A program made the translations under genes and the position numbers. The notes under the pieces were generated by a model. The model saw only the letters and a list, made by a program, of their open reading frames with translations, did not search any database and was not told the origin of the DNA. Shown one piece after another: positions 26,156 through 38,937 of a stretch of DNA of 64,000 nt; position 1 is the stretch's first letter; every line of letters starts with the position of its first letter. The DNA is taken from positions 496,001 through 560,000 of the forward strand of contig NOWV01000022.1 in the NCBI GenBank assembly GCA_003344405.1. The letters are read 5' to 3'. This stretch comes from Trichoplax sp. H2 (lineage: Eukaryota > Placozoa > Uniplacotomia > Trichoplacea).

Positions 26156-26339
26156 GTCGATATTGGTAGTCGATTGGAGGGAAAATGCTTGATGTTTGTC
26201 GGCGAGATTTTCCTGACTGGTTGCAAGGTTACCGACTTCCAGTGTCACCGTATCGCTGCTTCGAGCTTGAATCACATGATTCGCATGCAAATTATTCACT
26301 TTTGCGTTACATACCGTACCGTACCATAGGGGTTACCTT

Positions 26340-26450
26340 CATGAAGGCTACAGTACTGCACTGAACCACAGTACTCTGCATTGTAGCGTTTAGTGTACTG
26401 TACTGTACAGTACTGTATATACAGTATGTACTGTACTGTACTGTAGAGTA
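26340..26450. repeat. GTAC-palindrome array 4
   Basis: Dense TACTGTACTGTACAGTACTG run about 190 bases upstream of the cathepsin C start codon. Confidence 0.85.
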
Positions 26451-28377
26451 CTTACTAGAGATTGTATAAAATTTACAGTATCCCAGCAACAACTTCGACA
26501 CCTGGAGAGCGGCCTAGACCATAACATATAACGGTAGTGATAAATTATTTGTCAGGTCTAGATAAATATAATATTTGGAGGGCCTTCATGAGTGCTATAG
26601 TAGATTGGAGTCGGATTGGACGCGAGAAAACAATCTTGCATTTCGAAATGAATAAGATGGAAGTTGCAGAATACTGCAGTGTACAGTGCCATAAGCGGCA
26701 GGTCTTTTTCTTTAAGCCCATGATATTACTCTGGCACATACTGTTCGCTAGGAATTGCTTCTACGGATTACTAACTGTATCAATTAATTTAGTTAACCGT
26801 ATACAGTAGTTTATTTAATTTAATTAGTATGTATTTTTGGTAAGATCCTACTAACTTTCAGGTTATTCACAGAAGATTGTACTTTAAATAGCATATTGCG
26901 TGGATTTTATACATTAATTCATTAAATAATTAATTATAATGAATTCATGGAGTAAGAAATAGCAGAATCATGCAATATTTTCTAATGAAAAGAGTGTATA
27001 AAAATGACCGTAGTTAAACTACAGTACTGTATCTAGTAACTAATTATAATATTAATAATTCATTCGCTAGGGTTAGGGTTAGGGATATATACAGTATAAA
27101 ATAATTGATTCACCGCTCGTGTAAACGGATCTACAGTATTCAATACTGTAGATAGAGCTGAAAGTATTACTGTTAAGAAACCTGGAGCAGTATATAAAGT
27201 GATGGTAGTGGTAGTAACTTGTCAGTATGCACTTTCTGGGCTTCCTACGTATTGCCATTTCTGCTAATTTAAACTTCTTACTAGTTATAGTTACTTATTG
27301 CTAGTAATATAGTACTATACTACACTACTGGATATTGTATGAACATGAAGGACTCACCTGTACGAGTATACACTATTGTATACCAATAAGCAACCAATAT
27401 GAAGTTCTTAAGAGTACTAATGTAAGACTCCGCTAACTGCATTAAAAAAATGGCTATAACTGGTGATACGCTGAATTGATAGTCGTAAACAACATCAGTA
27501 TCGCTAGTTCTTTTATAACTCAACAAAATATAGCTTACATAGAGAAAATGAAACACTTTGCCGTTGCCATTGTCATTTGACCTCGCAGCTTCGTTACTTT
27601 ATTTATATACTCAACAAAAGATAATAATATGATGATAGCGTCGTGAAAAATATAAATATGCCTACATTCCTCTACAAATCCACGATAAGCTGCAAACTAC
27701 GTACTAAATTTTTTTGTAATACGTCAATTTAACTGACTATGAGTGCAGTATAAGTAGATACGTATTAGCGAGAATCGAGTCGTATAAGAATGGCCCTACC
27801 AGCTACATTTGGCACAATGTCCATCAACTTAAGTTTTTTGGCTGTACAGTATTCATTATATATAGCCTCACACTATAGCTGTATATTTATCCATTTATAT
27901 ATGTATATATAATAAATAGATATCAAATAGGTTGAATAAATTTTAGGACGCTAAAGAGGATTAGTAAGAGTAGATGACAATCAAATCTTCAAATTGGCTG
28001 CCCAATTGAATAGGTGTACGCCTTATGTATATCATACAATGTGCGCAATATATACAAAGTATTATTCTCTAATTCGCACAGAACGAATATCTGGTTATTA
28101 TTGGTATACGAGTCAACCTACCAGTCGGTAATGGCGATTATTTCGATATAGTAAATCATCGACACCCCAGAGTAGAATACACGCTAGAGGGCTATCTCGA
28201 TAATTAACACCTATCATGTAAAGTTTACAATATAATACATAATCTCTAGCAATTCCTATCAATTTATACAATGAATGTCATCAACTGAGCGTCAATTAAT
28301 AAAATTGAACGGTTTATACAGTTCAAATCGCAATATATTTATATATGAAATAATGTAATGGCTTATACTGTAACTAA
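26451..28377. other. Intergenic region with no gene seen
   Basis: Between the cathepsin C 5' end and the galactosyltransferase 3' end. A+T-rich. Small frames at 26537-26809 and 27320-27556 lack motifs and splice context. It contains a short telomere-like stretch, noted separately. Confidence 0.5.
27068..27084 (+). repeat. Short interstitial telomere-like repeat
   Basis: TAGGGTTAGGGTTAGGG, almost three copies of the animal telomere unit TTAGGG, in otherwise A+T-rich DNA. Confidence 0.7.
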
Positions 28378-29733
28378 TCAAACGTCTAACGGATGAGAAT
28401 GGCATCTAATGGTTGGATTTCCAACAGGGAAATCGTCTGTGATGGCTAATTCACTAAAATCTATTCTCACTTTTCTGGCAATTTGCAACATTCTAATTTG
28501 ATCTTTTGGACGGATTTGATGTTCGGCAAATCGAGACTCAATTTCACCTCTTGTATAGTTATGATTAGGTTCAGGAGGATAATAAACATGAAATCCTGTC
28601 GTAAAAATGAAAGACTTGAAGTTACGATTCACTGGCAATGAGAGAAAATTACAGTGTGTGCGTATACTACTTTACTCTATTATACGTAGTAGTGTCATTC
28701 TGTAATTGTAAATCAGTATTTCATGAGTAACTTTTGCATCTAAGCAAAATGTACTTTAACTAACAGGAATCAATGATAAAACTTGACCACAGTAAAAGCA
28801 TCAGTAAAAAAGGTGATATAATATTTCAATGAAGCAAAATATCGACTCACGATTATCATGTTGAGGAATGACATTGAATTGTCTACCCAAAATGGCGACG
28901 TAAACGTCATCCACACTACTAATCACACGAACAGATTTGATAGCTAAAAGTAACTTTTTGACGACCGATCCCGACATTACGTAGGCAAAACCAGAGCAAA
29001 ATTTAGGAAAATGATCAGCAGGATAATCTTCATATGATACGAAGTACTTATTCCGTCTATCGCGAACGACCATACGAGCTAGAAGAGAGTGAGAAGAGCG
29101 ACAAATCCAGACGTCTTCGTCGTATCGTGTTAGAGCAAATTCTCGGATAGCATCAAATAGGAGTGGAGCATTGACGAAAATATCGTCATCACCTTTGAAG
29201 AAAAATTTGGGCTGACAGTTCCGATGAGCCCACTGCATTCCGAGTAAGGTCTTGTAGGTTAAATTTTTCATACAATCAATAAATTCTCCTAATACTAAGT
29301 CGCCATACATGTGAGATTCTTCTTCGATTTTCTTATCCTTTTCTGGGTCTCCAGTCCTACCAATGACAAATAACGTCCTCCAAGCATAAGGATGATTGAT
29401 CCTATTGATGTATTCCTTGCCATCTCCCCAACTTCGTCTAATTGCATTTCGCCTTTCAAAGTGAGTTGGATACGAATTAATAACTAAGAGTACGAAAGCA
29501 GGTTGATCGCATGGTATAGCGCTGGAACGGTTGTTGAAATTTAACTTATATACCATTTCATCGTCGGGTAAAACATTGGCTTGAACGATATAAACTAATA
29601 ACACAATATACATTACTATCCCCATGATCATACAAGTTCCTAACGCACACATAAAACATGAAGGTAAATATTCTCTTTTAACAGAAGTGGTGACGAATCG
29701 TTTGGCTCTTTTTCGTTTGAATGTACGAGTCAT
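28378..29733 (-). CDS. Beta-1,3-galactosyltransferase-like glycosyltransferase (GT31 family)
   Basis: Two exons, 28851-29733 and 28378-28631, join in phase to 378 aa. Type II membrane layout: a basic cytoplasmic head (RTFKRKRAKR), a hydrophobic anchor around residues 28-52 (GIVMYIVLLVYIVQA), then a luminal domain. GT31 landmarks: FVLLVINSYPTHFERRNAIRRSWG, TLFVIGRT, the metal-binding DDD in FFFKGDDDIFVN, FPKFCSGFAYVMS, and SVDDVYVAI where the family has EDVYVG. N-glycosylation sites are NNRS and NLT. The expected role is transfer of galactose or a related sugar from UDP-sugar to glycans in the Golgi. Acceptor specificity cannot be read. The C-terminal 84 residues in exon 2 are less conserved. 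Confidence 0.92.
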
Positions 29734-30124
29734 GGATTACTCAACCACCATCTACAGTGCGTGTACGATGCCTTTGGAAAGCTAAAATGCGTATCGTAGT
29801 CAATTGCTTGAGCAGTGTTGAAAAAATGCCACGTTCGAAGGCAGTTTCTGCCTAATTCTTGAAGTGATCCAAATGATAGTTTAAGCAATCAAAGAAGGAT
29901 TATAATTCCAAGTTATAAATAAACTGCAACTTTATCGTATGCTAGGAATAGCTTTCATGTACATTTTGAATCCTTCCTGAACTGAGCAGAGAGGCGTGAG
30001 GCTCGAGGAGATGTCAAGCACTGTTGAAATCATATCATTGTACTCTACCGAGGCGTTGACTCACTACAGTACAATTTTACAATCTTTTTTACAGAACAGT
30101 ATGCAATAACAGTCACGGCTAATG
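29734..30124. other. Galactosyltransferase 5' flank
   Basis: Ordinary A+T-rich sequence directly upstream of the galactosyltransferase start. No further gene seen. Confidence 0.4.
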
Positions 30125-30242
30125 AATTTTGAACTGTACTGTACTGTACCATTTGACATTTACAGTACAGTACTGAAAGTTTTACAGCACTGTACTGTAC
30201 AGTACAGTGTACAGTACTGTACAATGGACAGTACTGTACTGT
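30125..30242. repeat. GTAC-palindrome array 5
   Basis: Runs of TACTGTAC and GTACAGTGTAC directly abutting the next tandem repeat. A further run of the same type is inserted inside that repeat at about 30496-30540. Confidence 0.85.
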
Positions 30243-30795
30243 CGTGGGCCTGAGTGCTGGTGGATGGATGGACGTAAAGGACCAAAGAAGTGACACAATC
30301 GAGCTTGTTTCGCTCGTTTGTAGTGGCCTCAATGCCTCATTGGGTGCTGGTGGACGGACAGCCAACGAGGACCAAGGATGTGACACAAATGGACGAGCTT
30401 GTTTCGTTCGTTTGTAGTGGCCTCATTGAATGCTGGTGGACGGACAGCAACAAGGACCAAAGAAATGACACGAAACGAGCTTGTTTCGTTCGTTTTGTAC
30501 AGTACAGTGTACAGTACAGCGTACAGTACTGTACAGTAGTGGCCTCATTGAGTGCCGGTGGACGGACAACCGGCAAGGACCAAAGAAGTGACACGAAACG
30601 AGCTTGTTTCGTTCGTTTGTAGTGGGACTAGTGGCCTCATTGAGTGCTGATGGACGGACAGCCATGAAGGACCAAAGAAGTGACACAATCGTGCTTGTTT
30701 CGTTCGTTTGTAGTGGCCTCATTGAGTGCTGGTGGACGGACAGCCCGAAAGGACCAAAGAAGTGACATGATCGAGCTTATTTCGTTTGGTACTGA
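30243..30795. repeat. Six-copy tandem repeat, about 85-bp unit
   Basis: Copies are phased on GTGCTGGTGGACGGACAG at about 30256, 30346, 30432, 30554, 30646 and 30728. Each continues GGACCAAAGAAGTGACAC, GAGCTTGTTTCGTTCG and TAGTGGCCTCATTGA. One copy junction contains a GTAC-palindrome insertion of about 40 bases. Overlapping open frames on both strands (30045-30722) are repeat by-products. Confidence 0.9.
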
Positions 30796-31508
30796 AGCAG
30801 TCCGGCAGGATTCTGCATGATTATAATTATCTTAAGCTATCCGTAAATTTTACGTGTTACAATTATTATTATGGATGTTTATGGCTGCCATTTGACAGAG
30901 AAGCAATGCAGGATATTGAGCTGACGCAACGGATAATAAAAATAATAGTATAATAAATAATCAATCATAATAATAAAGATTTTAAAAATGACCACAAATA
31001 TCCTCACGTTACTACTCTACAGTGCTATACTGCAGCGATAATTCAACATATAATTTCTAGTACTACAAATGGATTACGCACTCAGTTATATTTTACTCTG
31101 ATACTTTTCCTGCCATCGACTTGCTATTTCGTATTGTTAGCTTGAAATTGAACATACACTCTCATAAAATATCTTGACATTAAAATTTCGAAAAGATAGT
31201 GTGACTTTAGCTGCAGTCTACCCTTACAGTAAGTCTACCTACAAATTCATTCGACATTGTACTGCACACTACTTAAGCGAGAGGGTACTGTAATAGCATA
31301 CCTGTAATAACACTAAAACTGCACACTCTCTAGCCAGGTCTCCAATTGAAATTTAGTTTAATTTAGAATAACTTTAACTAAAAATTTCCAACCGTGCATG
31401 AATATCTCCATCATAAATTCATTCAACTACTAGTATACTTTTGTATCTTTGAAGGACGCTGATACTGTTGGGTCATCAGTCTTGTCTCAATTAATTCAAC
31501 CTCTTATA
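30796..31508. other. RAD54B 5' flank
   Basis: A+T-rich, no gene seen. It should hold the promoter and possibly the true first exon of RAD54B, which I could not fix. Confidence 0.4.
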
Positions 31509-31604
31509 ATGAAAGATTTTTTGTTAATCATTTCGATTATCTCGTACGTAGGCAACGTGTTGCAGCCTGATATTAATAATGCAATTTGATCGCTACTTTT
31601 ACAG

Positions 31605-34600
31605 CATGCAACATCGGTGACCAAGAAACCGAATAATCAAACATCGTTGCTTGGCGATACTGGTCAATGCAGTGATAAATTGGAGCATTGCAAAACCACT
31701 ATTGAAGCACATGAGGACACGGGTAATACGGATGCAACACACCGTCTCATCACTACGAAAGTACCAGTAAAACATAAAACTGCCACAACTGTTGGTTTTA
31801 GGTCCCTCACGACATCAGGTTTTAAACCTCCTACTTTAGTATCAAATACTCCTATAAAAAATGCATCTACTGGAGATAGTAGTGCTCTATCGACAGTTAG
31901 AACCGGTGATTTGGTAAAATCGAATGGTAAGCAGTAGAAGCAAAATTTTCAATTATTAATCAGTTTATTACAGTAGAATGCTTAAAAGTGCTTTTTCAGA
32001 TCGTTTTAGCTTATGATATCTACGCAATAAATTTTTTAATTCTATATTGAGACAGCTAACAGACGAGAAACGAGATCTTTCTATTCAAATAACTTTAAAT
32101 TTCTGACAAAGCTTTTTCAATAACTGTTTGTACTGTGCAGTATAAACCATACCATTATTATTAATCAATGCATCAGTCTAGATGAAAGGTACTTATAAAG
32201 AGTGTATTACATTTGCCTTGCTCTAATAAAAATGAAACTGTTAAAATTCACCTTTTGTAAATTTAATTTCCTAAAAATATGCACCTGCTTACATGGTTCA
32301 TACAACTTAAGAACGTACCTGATGAGATATGCAATAGTTGATTATCCGATTGAAGCACTTGATATAACAATATATTAATATACGCGTATATGTAAGCTAG
32401 GTATACGGGCTAAAAATTAAGAAATAAAATCCCTCAGCATAATTTCACTTTATTACAGAAGCAAAATCGAATGAAGAAACTAGAAATCCTTGCTATTATA
32501 ATGTCATGTGGTATGTAATAAACGGATAAAATAATAGTCTAAGTGCATTGGAATTTGCACAAGTTTATGCAGCTTGTTGGATACGTATAGAACAACAGTA
32601 GACTTTGACAGTTACAAATGCACTCTATGTGATGATTAAATATACCATTATTTTTTGCGTTACCGCTTTACAGGTGCAAGTTATCAAATAAAAAGGTATG
32701 AGTGGAATAGACTGTACAGTAATCTTTTTTTGCAAACTGGAAATGAGATATTATTCCCGTTGCCTATAATAATTTTCTTTATGATAACTATTGTTAACGT
32801 AAAAAGCTAAGTCGAGCAGTCTAAATATTTCTCAAACTGTTCAATGGCACACTATTTTTAATTAAGTAGTCTCTAATAGGATACTTACAGTTGATATTAC
32901 CGCTAAATTTAACATTATTCTTTCTATTATAAGCATAGTTTACGTCAGAAATATCCATCTTGAACAATAATTGTAATAGTTCACTAATAAATGAGCGACT
33001 TTTACTAAATTATTAACTTCTGCTATGATTAATTTGCAACATGCATGCATATATACTCTTGTATACATGGTTAGAACAAAAAATGGGAGAGTGATGGTAA
33101 GTTATATGATAACTGTTTGACATAGTCCTAAACGTTATACATGCAATAGTAAGAAAGGTATCTTTATTGGCAGCTTTCCTTATAACTACCCCAACTACAG
33201 CAACCTTGGTTAACCTAGAAGGAAAAGAGTATGTGTAAAATATAAATATACTTGCTTCTGTTAAAATAAAGGTATCTAAATTATACATAGTCCGATGTAG
33301 CTGAAAATTTTAAATTCTCAGATTTATCTATGTAATTTACATGGCAGGATTGGAAAGAGTACAGGTTACAAATTATCAGAATTGAAAGATCTTCTGTCTG
33401 GTCAGACGTTGATAGTTGGAAGAAAGGAGGTTGAGGTTAGTCAGTAAATCTTGTATTCTTTTTTGTAAGGGGTCATGATTCTGTATGTGAATCCGTACAT
33501 TGGCAGATAATTAGTTCAATCAGCGATACCGATTGGGCAACTGGAAAGTGCTTCCGAACTGCTACTAACACTACCAATGTAATACCGCAAATTGCCAGTA
33601 AGTATAGCATTATCAGCTAATTTTAATATTTGCTTTTGCTTTAAAAGGTTAAGTATATTATTGCCACTTTCGATTTATACTTTTATTGGTGCAATTTCCA
33701 TCTACATTTTGCCTTTATATTGACGAAATAATTAGGACAAAAGTTTACAAATAAATTCTCATCTCCTTTGAAATCTATCGAAAATATGCCCACGAAAGTA
33801 TGTTTAATTTGTTAAATTTGGATTTACTGATTTACGGTACAGTAATTAGTATTTGAATAATTACAATTTCTATTTTGATTGCAGGATGTAAAAATTACTC
33901 ACGAAAGTCCTAGACACGACCCAAATGCTCCGGATGCTCTTGTAATGCCACGACCTAGTGTCGACCATCAGGTAATGTTAAAATTGTACCATTAATCTGA
34001 TCACATTGATTGAATAAATTAAAATTTCAACATTTAATAGTACTGGAATATTTCATTTGTAGCGCAACTTCAATACAAATAAGCTCTGTGTAGTCGATGT
34101 TGTTGTTGATCCATACATAAGTCGTCGTTTACGACCTCATCAACGCGATGGTGTCATATTTCTATATGAATGTGTTATGGGAATGCGTGATTTTTCTGGC
34201 TTTGGTGCTATATTAGCGTTAGTATTTTTGTCAATAAAAATATAATCCTTGAACGTTAAAATTTTTGAATTTTTGCTAGCTTCTAAAACAATACTACAAA
34301 TCGATCTATGTATTTAAATAGAGATGAAATGGGTCTTGGAAAATCGTTACAGTGCATTGCATTGATATGGTAAATTGATCATGGTTATAAATTTGTAAAT
34401 CTTACTGTGAAAATGCGCGATAAAGTTATCTTTTAACAATTAATACATCTCACCCTTAGCTTTAACACTTAAATGTTAATGTTCCCGTGAATTCTTGTCT
34501 ACCCTACATTTTGTATAGGACACTTTATAAGCAAGGGATGTATGGTGGTAAAGCACCAATTAAGCGGATTCTTCTTGTTACTCCTGGTAGCTTAGTACAG

Positions 34601-37600
34601 GTCAGTCCAATATTATATAATGCACTGGGACAATTAATGATAAAAATGGTCTTAACTGAAGAACAAGATGTGCTGTGCTAAGCTCATTTCTTTGGTTAAC
34701 TACTTACAAAGTATGACTATTACTTCGATAATGCTTACAATACCTCGCTCATCGAAATAATATTGTTACATCATGATTAGAATTGGTCTCGTGAATTTCG
34801 AAAATGGTTAGGCATTGAACGATTTAAGGTGTTTCCTGTCAGTTCTGATAAGAGAGTTGAGGTAAATTGTGACTTAAAGTATTTATCGCTATTTAATAAT
34901 TGCATAAGTTACTATATATAAATAAAGTCGATGATGTTGCAGACTATTCAATTCGGAAACATTCGCGTATAATGCAGCTTTCGTATATCATACATATTGA
35001 TTTCATTCCTATATAGGAATTTATCAAATATCCCCAATATCCACTGATGATTATTAGCTACGAAATGTTTGTACGCTCTTGCGATACACTGAAAGGCATC
35101 AAATTTGATCTTCTGATATGTGATGAAGGGCATCGCCTTAAAAACTCTTCCAATAAAACTTTTGCAGTTAGTTCTATTCCTATTATAATGTATAATTTGT
35201 ACTGATAACAGTTAGAAAGTCTCCGTTATTACGTCTCATCGGAAATACTGTTATAGTTGATATCAAGCGTGCAAACACGACGTCGAGTTCTTGTTACTGG
35301 CACTCCTATACAGGTAAATATAATTCACGCGTATATAACACTAATAACAGTAAAAAATATTATCTAAAAAAGTTAGCTTAATCATAATATTTTGCCAACG
35401 ATTCCTAGAATGACTTACAGGAATTTTATGCCATTGTAGAATTTTGTAACCCAGGAATTTTAGGTCTTATAAATTGAAGTTACAATATTGTTGTTTTTAG
35501 CTTGATTGATTATAACGAATAAAGGTTGTGATATTATTATTAATCATTATATCCAAAGGGAGTGAGGCCGCATTTCGTCGTATTTACGAAGATCCGATAG
35601 CTAAGTCGAGATTGCCAGGATGCAATAAAAAGGAGAAAAACCTCGGTGAAAGTCGAGCTATAGAGGTAATAGGCATTTATAAGGATATCGTTTTGGTCTA
35701 AAAGAATAATATGAGCATATTGCTGTTACATAAAAGTATATACGTTCACGTATGTGACGTGAGCACATATCGCAAGAGTAAACAGTATTAATTTCATGCA
35801 TAAAAGCTATTTAAATTATAAATTGTCTAGAATCGCTTTTACTTGCAATTTTTTACTGAATTTAAACAGTTGCTATGTGATAAACATTAACTACTCTAAA
35901 TCGCAGTATTAGCTTATGGTATCTGCTAATGTTCAAAACTCTACACATTTACTGCATTTTTTAACTGTTAACTGTATACCTACGTAAAAAAGCTAGGACT
36001 ATGCTATCAGCAGTACAGATTTCACCGTAAATAATTGGACAGTCAACTGAAACTGGGAAAATACTACAATATCTAATGCTATATATATATATATGATATA
36101 TCGCAGACAACACAGTTATTCAAGCTTATTATAGGCTGTTCCAATTTTTAAATATTACTGATTATTTCAATTCCACAAACATCCTTCTTAAGTTATCATA
36201 TGTTTAACAGATCAATTTTTCAAATTAATTAGTAAACTCCTCATAATTTATTCTCTAGCTATCCAGATTAACAAAGCTTTTTTGCCTCAGACGCACTCAA
36301 GAAGTCATTATCCATCATCTCCCACCTAAAGGTTTAAGCATTATATTAATATCAAAAAATGTGCCCCATTTGTGTCCTTTCTAACATCTATGATTACGCA
36401 TGTTATCACCTATTAGTGGAATATGTGATATTTTGCAGAACCGCACCACTACAAGTCCTTATATATCGACATCTGCTCAGTTCTCGCCTATTTAAAGAAT
36501 GCATAAGCGCAGTTGAATCGAATTATTGCAGACATTTCATGTGTATTAACGCTCTTAGAAAAGTTTGTAATGAGCCGAACTTAATTTATGAAGCAGTCAA
36601 GGATGCTGAATCACATCTGATTGATGACGAGATTGGTAAATCTATTGAGGAGGAGCACGTAGGTGTAATAGCTATATATAAGAACGATTGAATCAGGTTG
36701 AATTAAAGTGAACTGCTACATTTACGGTGGTAATTCAATTTTATCTTTAAATTTTAATGCTTCCCTTATTATGTCTGCAACTAGACACTTCTATACGCTG
36801 GAATTCAATCGTTATATCCACCCAACTATTCTCCTGATACTTTTACTACCGAGCATTCAGGCAAATTAGCCGTATTGAGTAATTTACTGGATTGGATATA
36901 CCAAAATTCGCCTAAAGAAAAAGTAGTTGTTGTTTCTAATTTTACCAGAGTTAGTATGGTATCTGAAGTTGACGGAGAAACACTGTTCTGGTGCTGTAAT
37001 ACAAATATTGGATCATAGAAGCAAACACTAACATAGTCTTTTCTTTTTCAATTTATCTTAAGACCTTAGATGTACTACAGAAAATGTGTAAAAGTAAAAA
37101 TTATCGCTACGTTCGACTAGATGGATCAACGCCAACTTCCAAAAGGCATACCATTGTTGAAAATTTTAATTCATCTTATAGTAAAACATGTGGGTAAAAT
37201 TAATTAGTTAACGCTTTCGCTAGGAAGCTTTCATTAACGTTACATTCTTATACCTATTGTGCCTGAAGGACTGTCTAAAGTATCAAATTTTATTTTAGTT
37301 GTTTTTTTGTTAAGTTCGAAAGCCGGTGGTACTGGACTAAATCTAATTGGTGCTTCGCGATTAGTATTATATGATATTGACTGGAATCCTGCTAATGACC
37401 TCCAGGTCAAACTAGTTACTCCAGTAGCTGAAAGACTTTCCTACAATAAATCCAGTGCTTTTAGATTTTTAATAAGACATTGGTGTTAGATGATGAAATG
37501 AAAAAATCACAAATTTTGAAATTATTTATTCAGGCAATGGCCAGGATTTGGAGAGATGGTCAAAAAAGAGATGTTTATATCTATCGACTAGTTACAACGG

Positions 37601-38779
37601 TATGCGCAATGATTGTGTAAACTGTGGATTGTTATGATCTGATTTGTTCGAATCAGTCTTAATACTCGTATATGTTATTCCAACATGAAATAGGGTACTA
37701 TAGAAGAAAAAATTTTTCAACGACAAGTTATGAAACATGATTTAAGCGGGGCAGTGATGGATACGAGAGAGTCCGGAAGAAGTCAATTTACCAGAAAAGA
37801 TTTACAAGTAAGCCAAAATTATTTCCTTAACTTACATGAGATTTACCTATTGAAGTGTACTTCTAGTAGTTACCAGAGTGGTATGCGATATAGTTGTACT
37901 AAGATTAATTACAAGTTATTAGACTTTCACAATAATAGTCTTCGTCTAAACTATGCATATAACATGTGCTATTTTTATCACTTTCGGATAAATTATGAAA
38001 TATTATCAATGTTAAGTGATTATGTGTTTAGAAGTTTTTAGACTATTAAGTGCAAAGTTGTTAAAAATTGCCTTTTAATTTACAGAATCTATTTAGCTTG
38101 CGAGAGGATATCGTGTGCGATACACATAAACTACTTGGCTGCAATTGCTGCCTCGAAGGAACGGTCTGCTAGTATTATTTTATTGAATGACATTAATTGA
38201 TTGTAACATCGAATAACATGTTTCTTATCATATAGTTTAATGATGCTGATGAGAGCGATAACAATACTGGACCTAAAAACTCTTCCATGGTTAGTTTTAT
38301 TACTATGTTAGAGTTAAGTTTGTTGCCACTGGTCATTGTGAAGGACTTTTATTTATTTACGGATATTACTAATTGCTAGAATAAGATTGAAATGGATGAA
38401 TTAATGAAATGGGATCATATTCCAGTCCCACTCAGTGAATCAGTTAAGGTATGAGACAAAATTCGTAAACAAATATAAATAATAAATGGCCGTAACATAT
38501 ATACTTATATTCACAATATACCAAAATGTATTCAGTTTAACAATACTTAAATCAATTTTAATTACTCTTCACGATTATAATGATTTGCTGTGCAGTAGAA
38601 TAGTGTACTTCTAGAATAATCGTTTACTTCACAAACTCTTTACTAATTTCTATATTATATATCATGACGATTAAACATACGCGAACTGGCAGGATCAATG
38701 CCTTCAAGATATTGACAGCAAAAATATCACATTTGTATTCCAAAATAGAATGTCATTGAATAATGATGTTACTTTATGA
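31605..38779 (+). CDS. RAD54B: RAD54B, SWI2/SNF2 DNA translocase of homologous recombination
   Basis: 28 exons join in phase: 31605-31926, 32459-32510, 32674-32695, 33075-33096, 33174-33228, 33348-33435, 33507-33597, 33736-33797, 33885-33971, 34063-34217, 34322-34369, 34519-34600, 34781-34861, 35017-35166, 35257-35313, 35409-35463, 35559-35665, 36259-36331, 36417-36658, 36785-36949, 37063-37189, 37299-37405, 37534-37599, 37694-37807, 38086-38163, 38236-38289, 38380-38448, 38693-38779. That is about 905 aa (human 910). The N-terminal RAD54B-specific part is recognisable ([24 protein letters not shown]). Helicase motifs: DEMGLGKS (34323), DEGH (35122), [22 protein letters not shown] and [16 protein letters not shown]. 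It acts in the nucleus with RAD51 in strand exchange. The start is unresolved: the first listed exon has no in-frame ATG; 31509-31547 (MKDFLLIISIISY) joins in phase but looks wrong for this protein. Confidence 0.94.
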
Positions 38780-38876
38780 ATTTCAAGTAGTAACTTATTT
38801 ATGTATTCAATAGCCCGACTATATAGCTATTCTTACCAGTGAAGTACTAGTAGTATTAGTAAAGTTATGTATTCCA

Positions 38877-38882
38877 AATAAA
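38877..38882 (+). promoter_or_regulatory. Poly(A) signal of RAD54B
   Basis: AATAAA about 100 bases after the RAD54B stop and about 55 bases before the DEPDC5 stop, so the two 3' ends lie very close or overlap. Confidence 0.5.
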
Positions 38883-38937
38883 AGTCACAGTCTGTGTAAA
38901 TATCATTGTGAAAGCTAAACTTGAAATAAATTGTCAG

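Noticed and set aside
26156-26299. 48-codon upstream extension of the cathepsin C frame
   Set aside because: The extension has no signal peptide at its start, while the ATG at 26155 begins a typical one.
30045-30722. Open frames of 85-110 codons on both strands
   Set aside because: They lie entirely in the six-copy ~85-bp repeat and stay open only because the unit lacks stops in those frames.
33013-33288. 91-codon frame on the minus strand
   Set aside because: It is antisense to the RAD54B exons at 33075-33096 and 33174-33228 and has no family resemblance.
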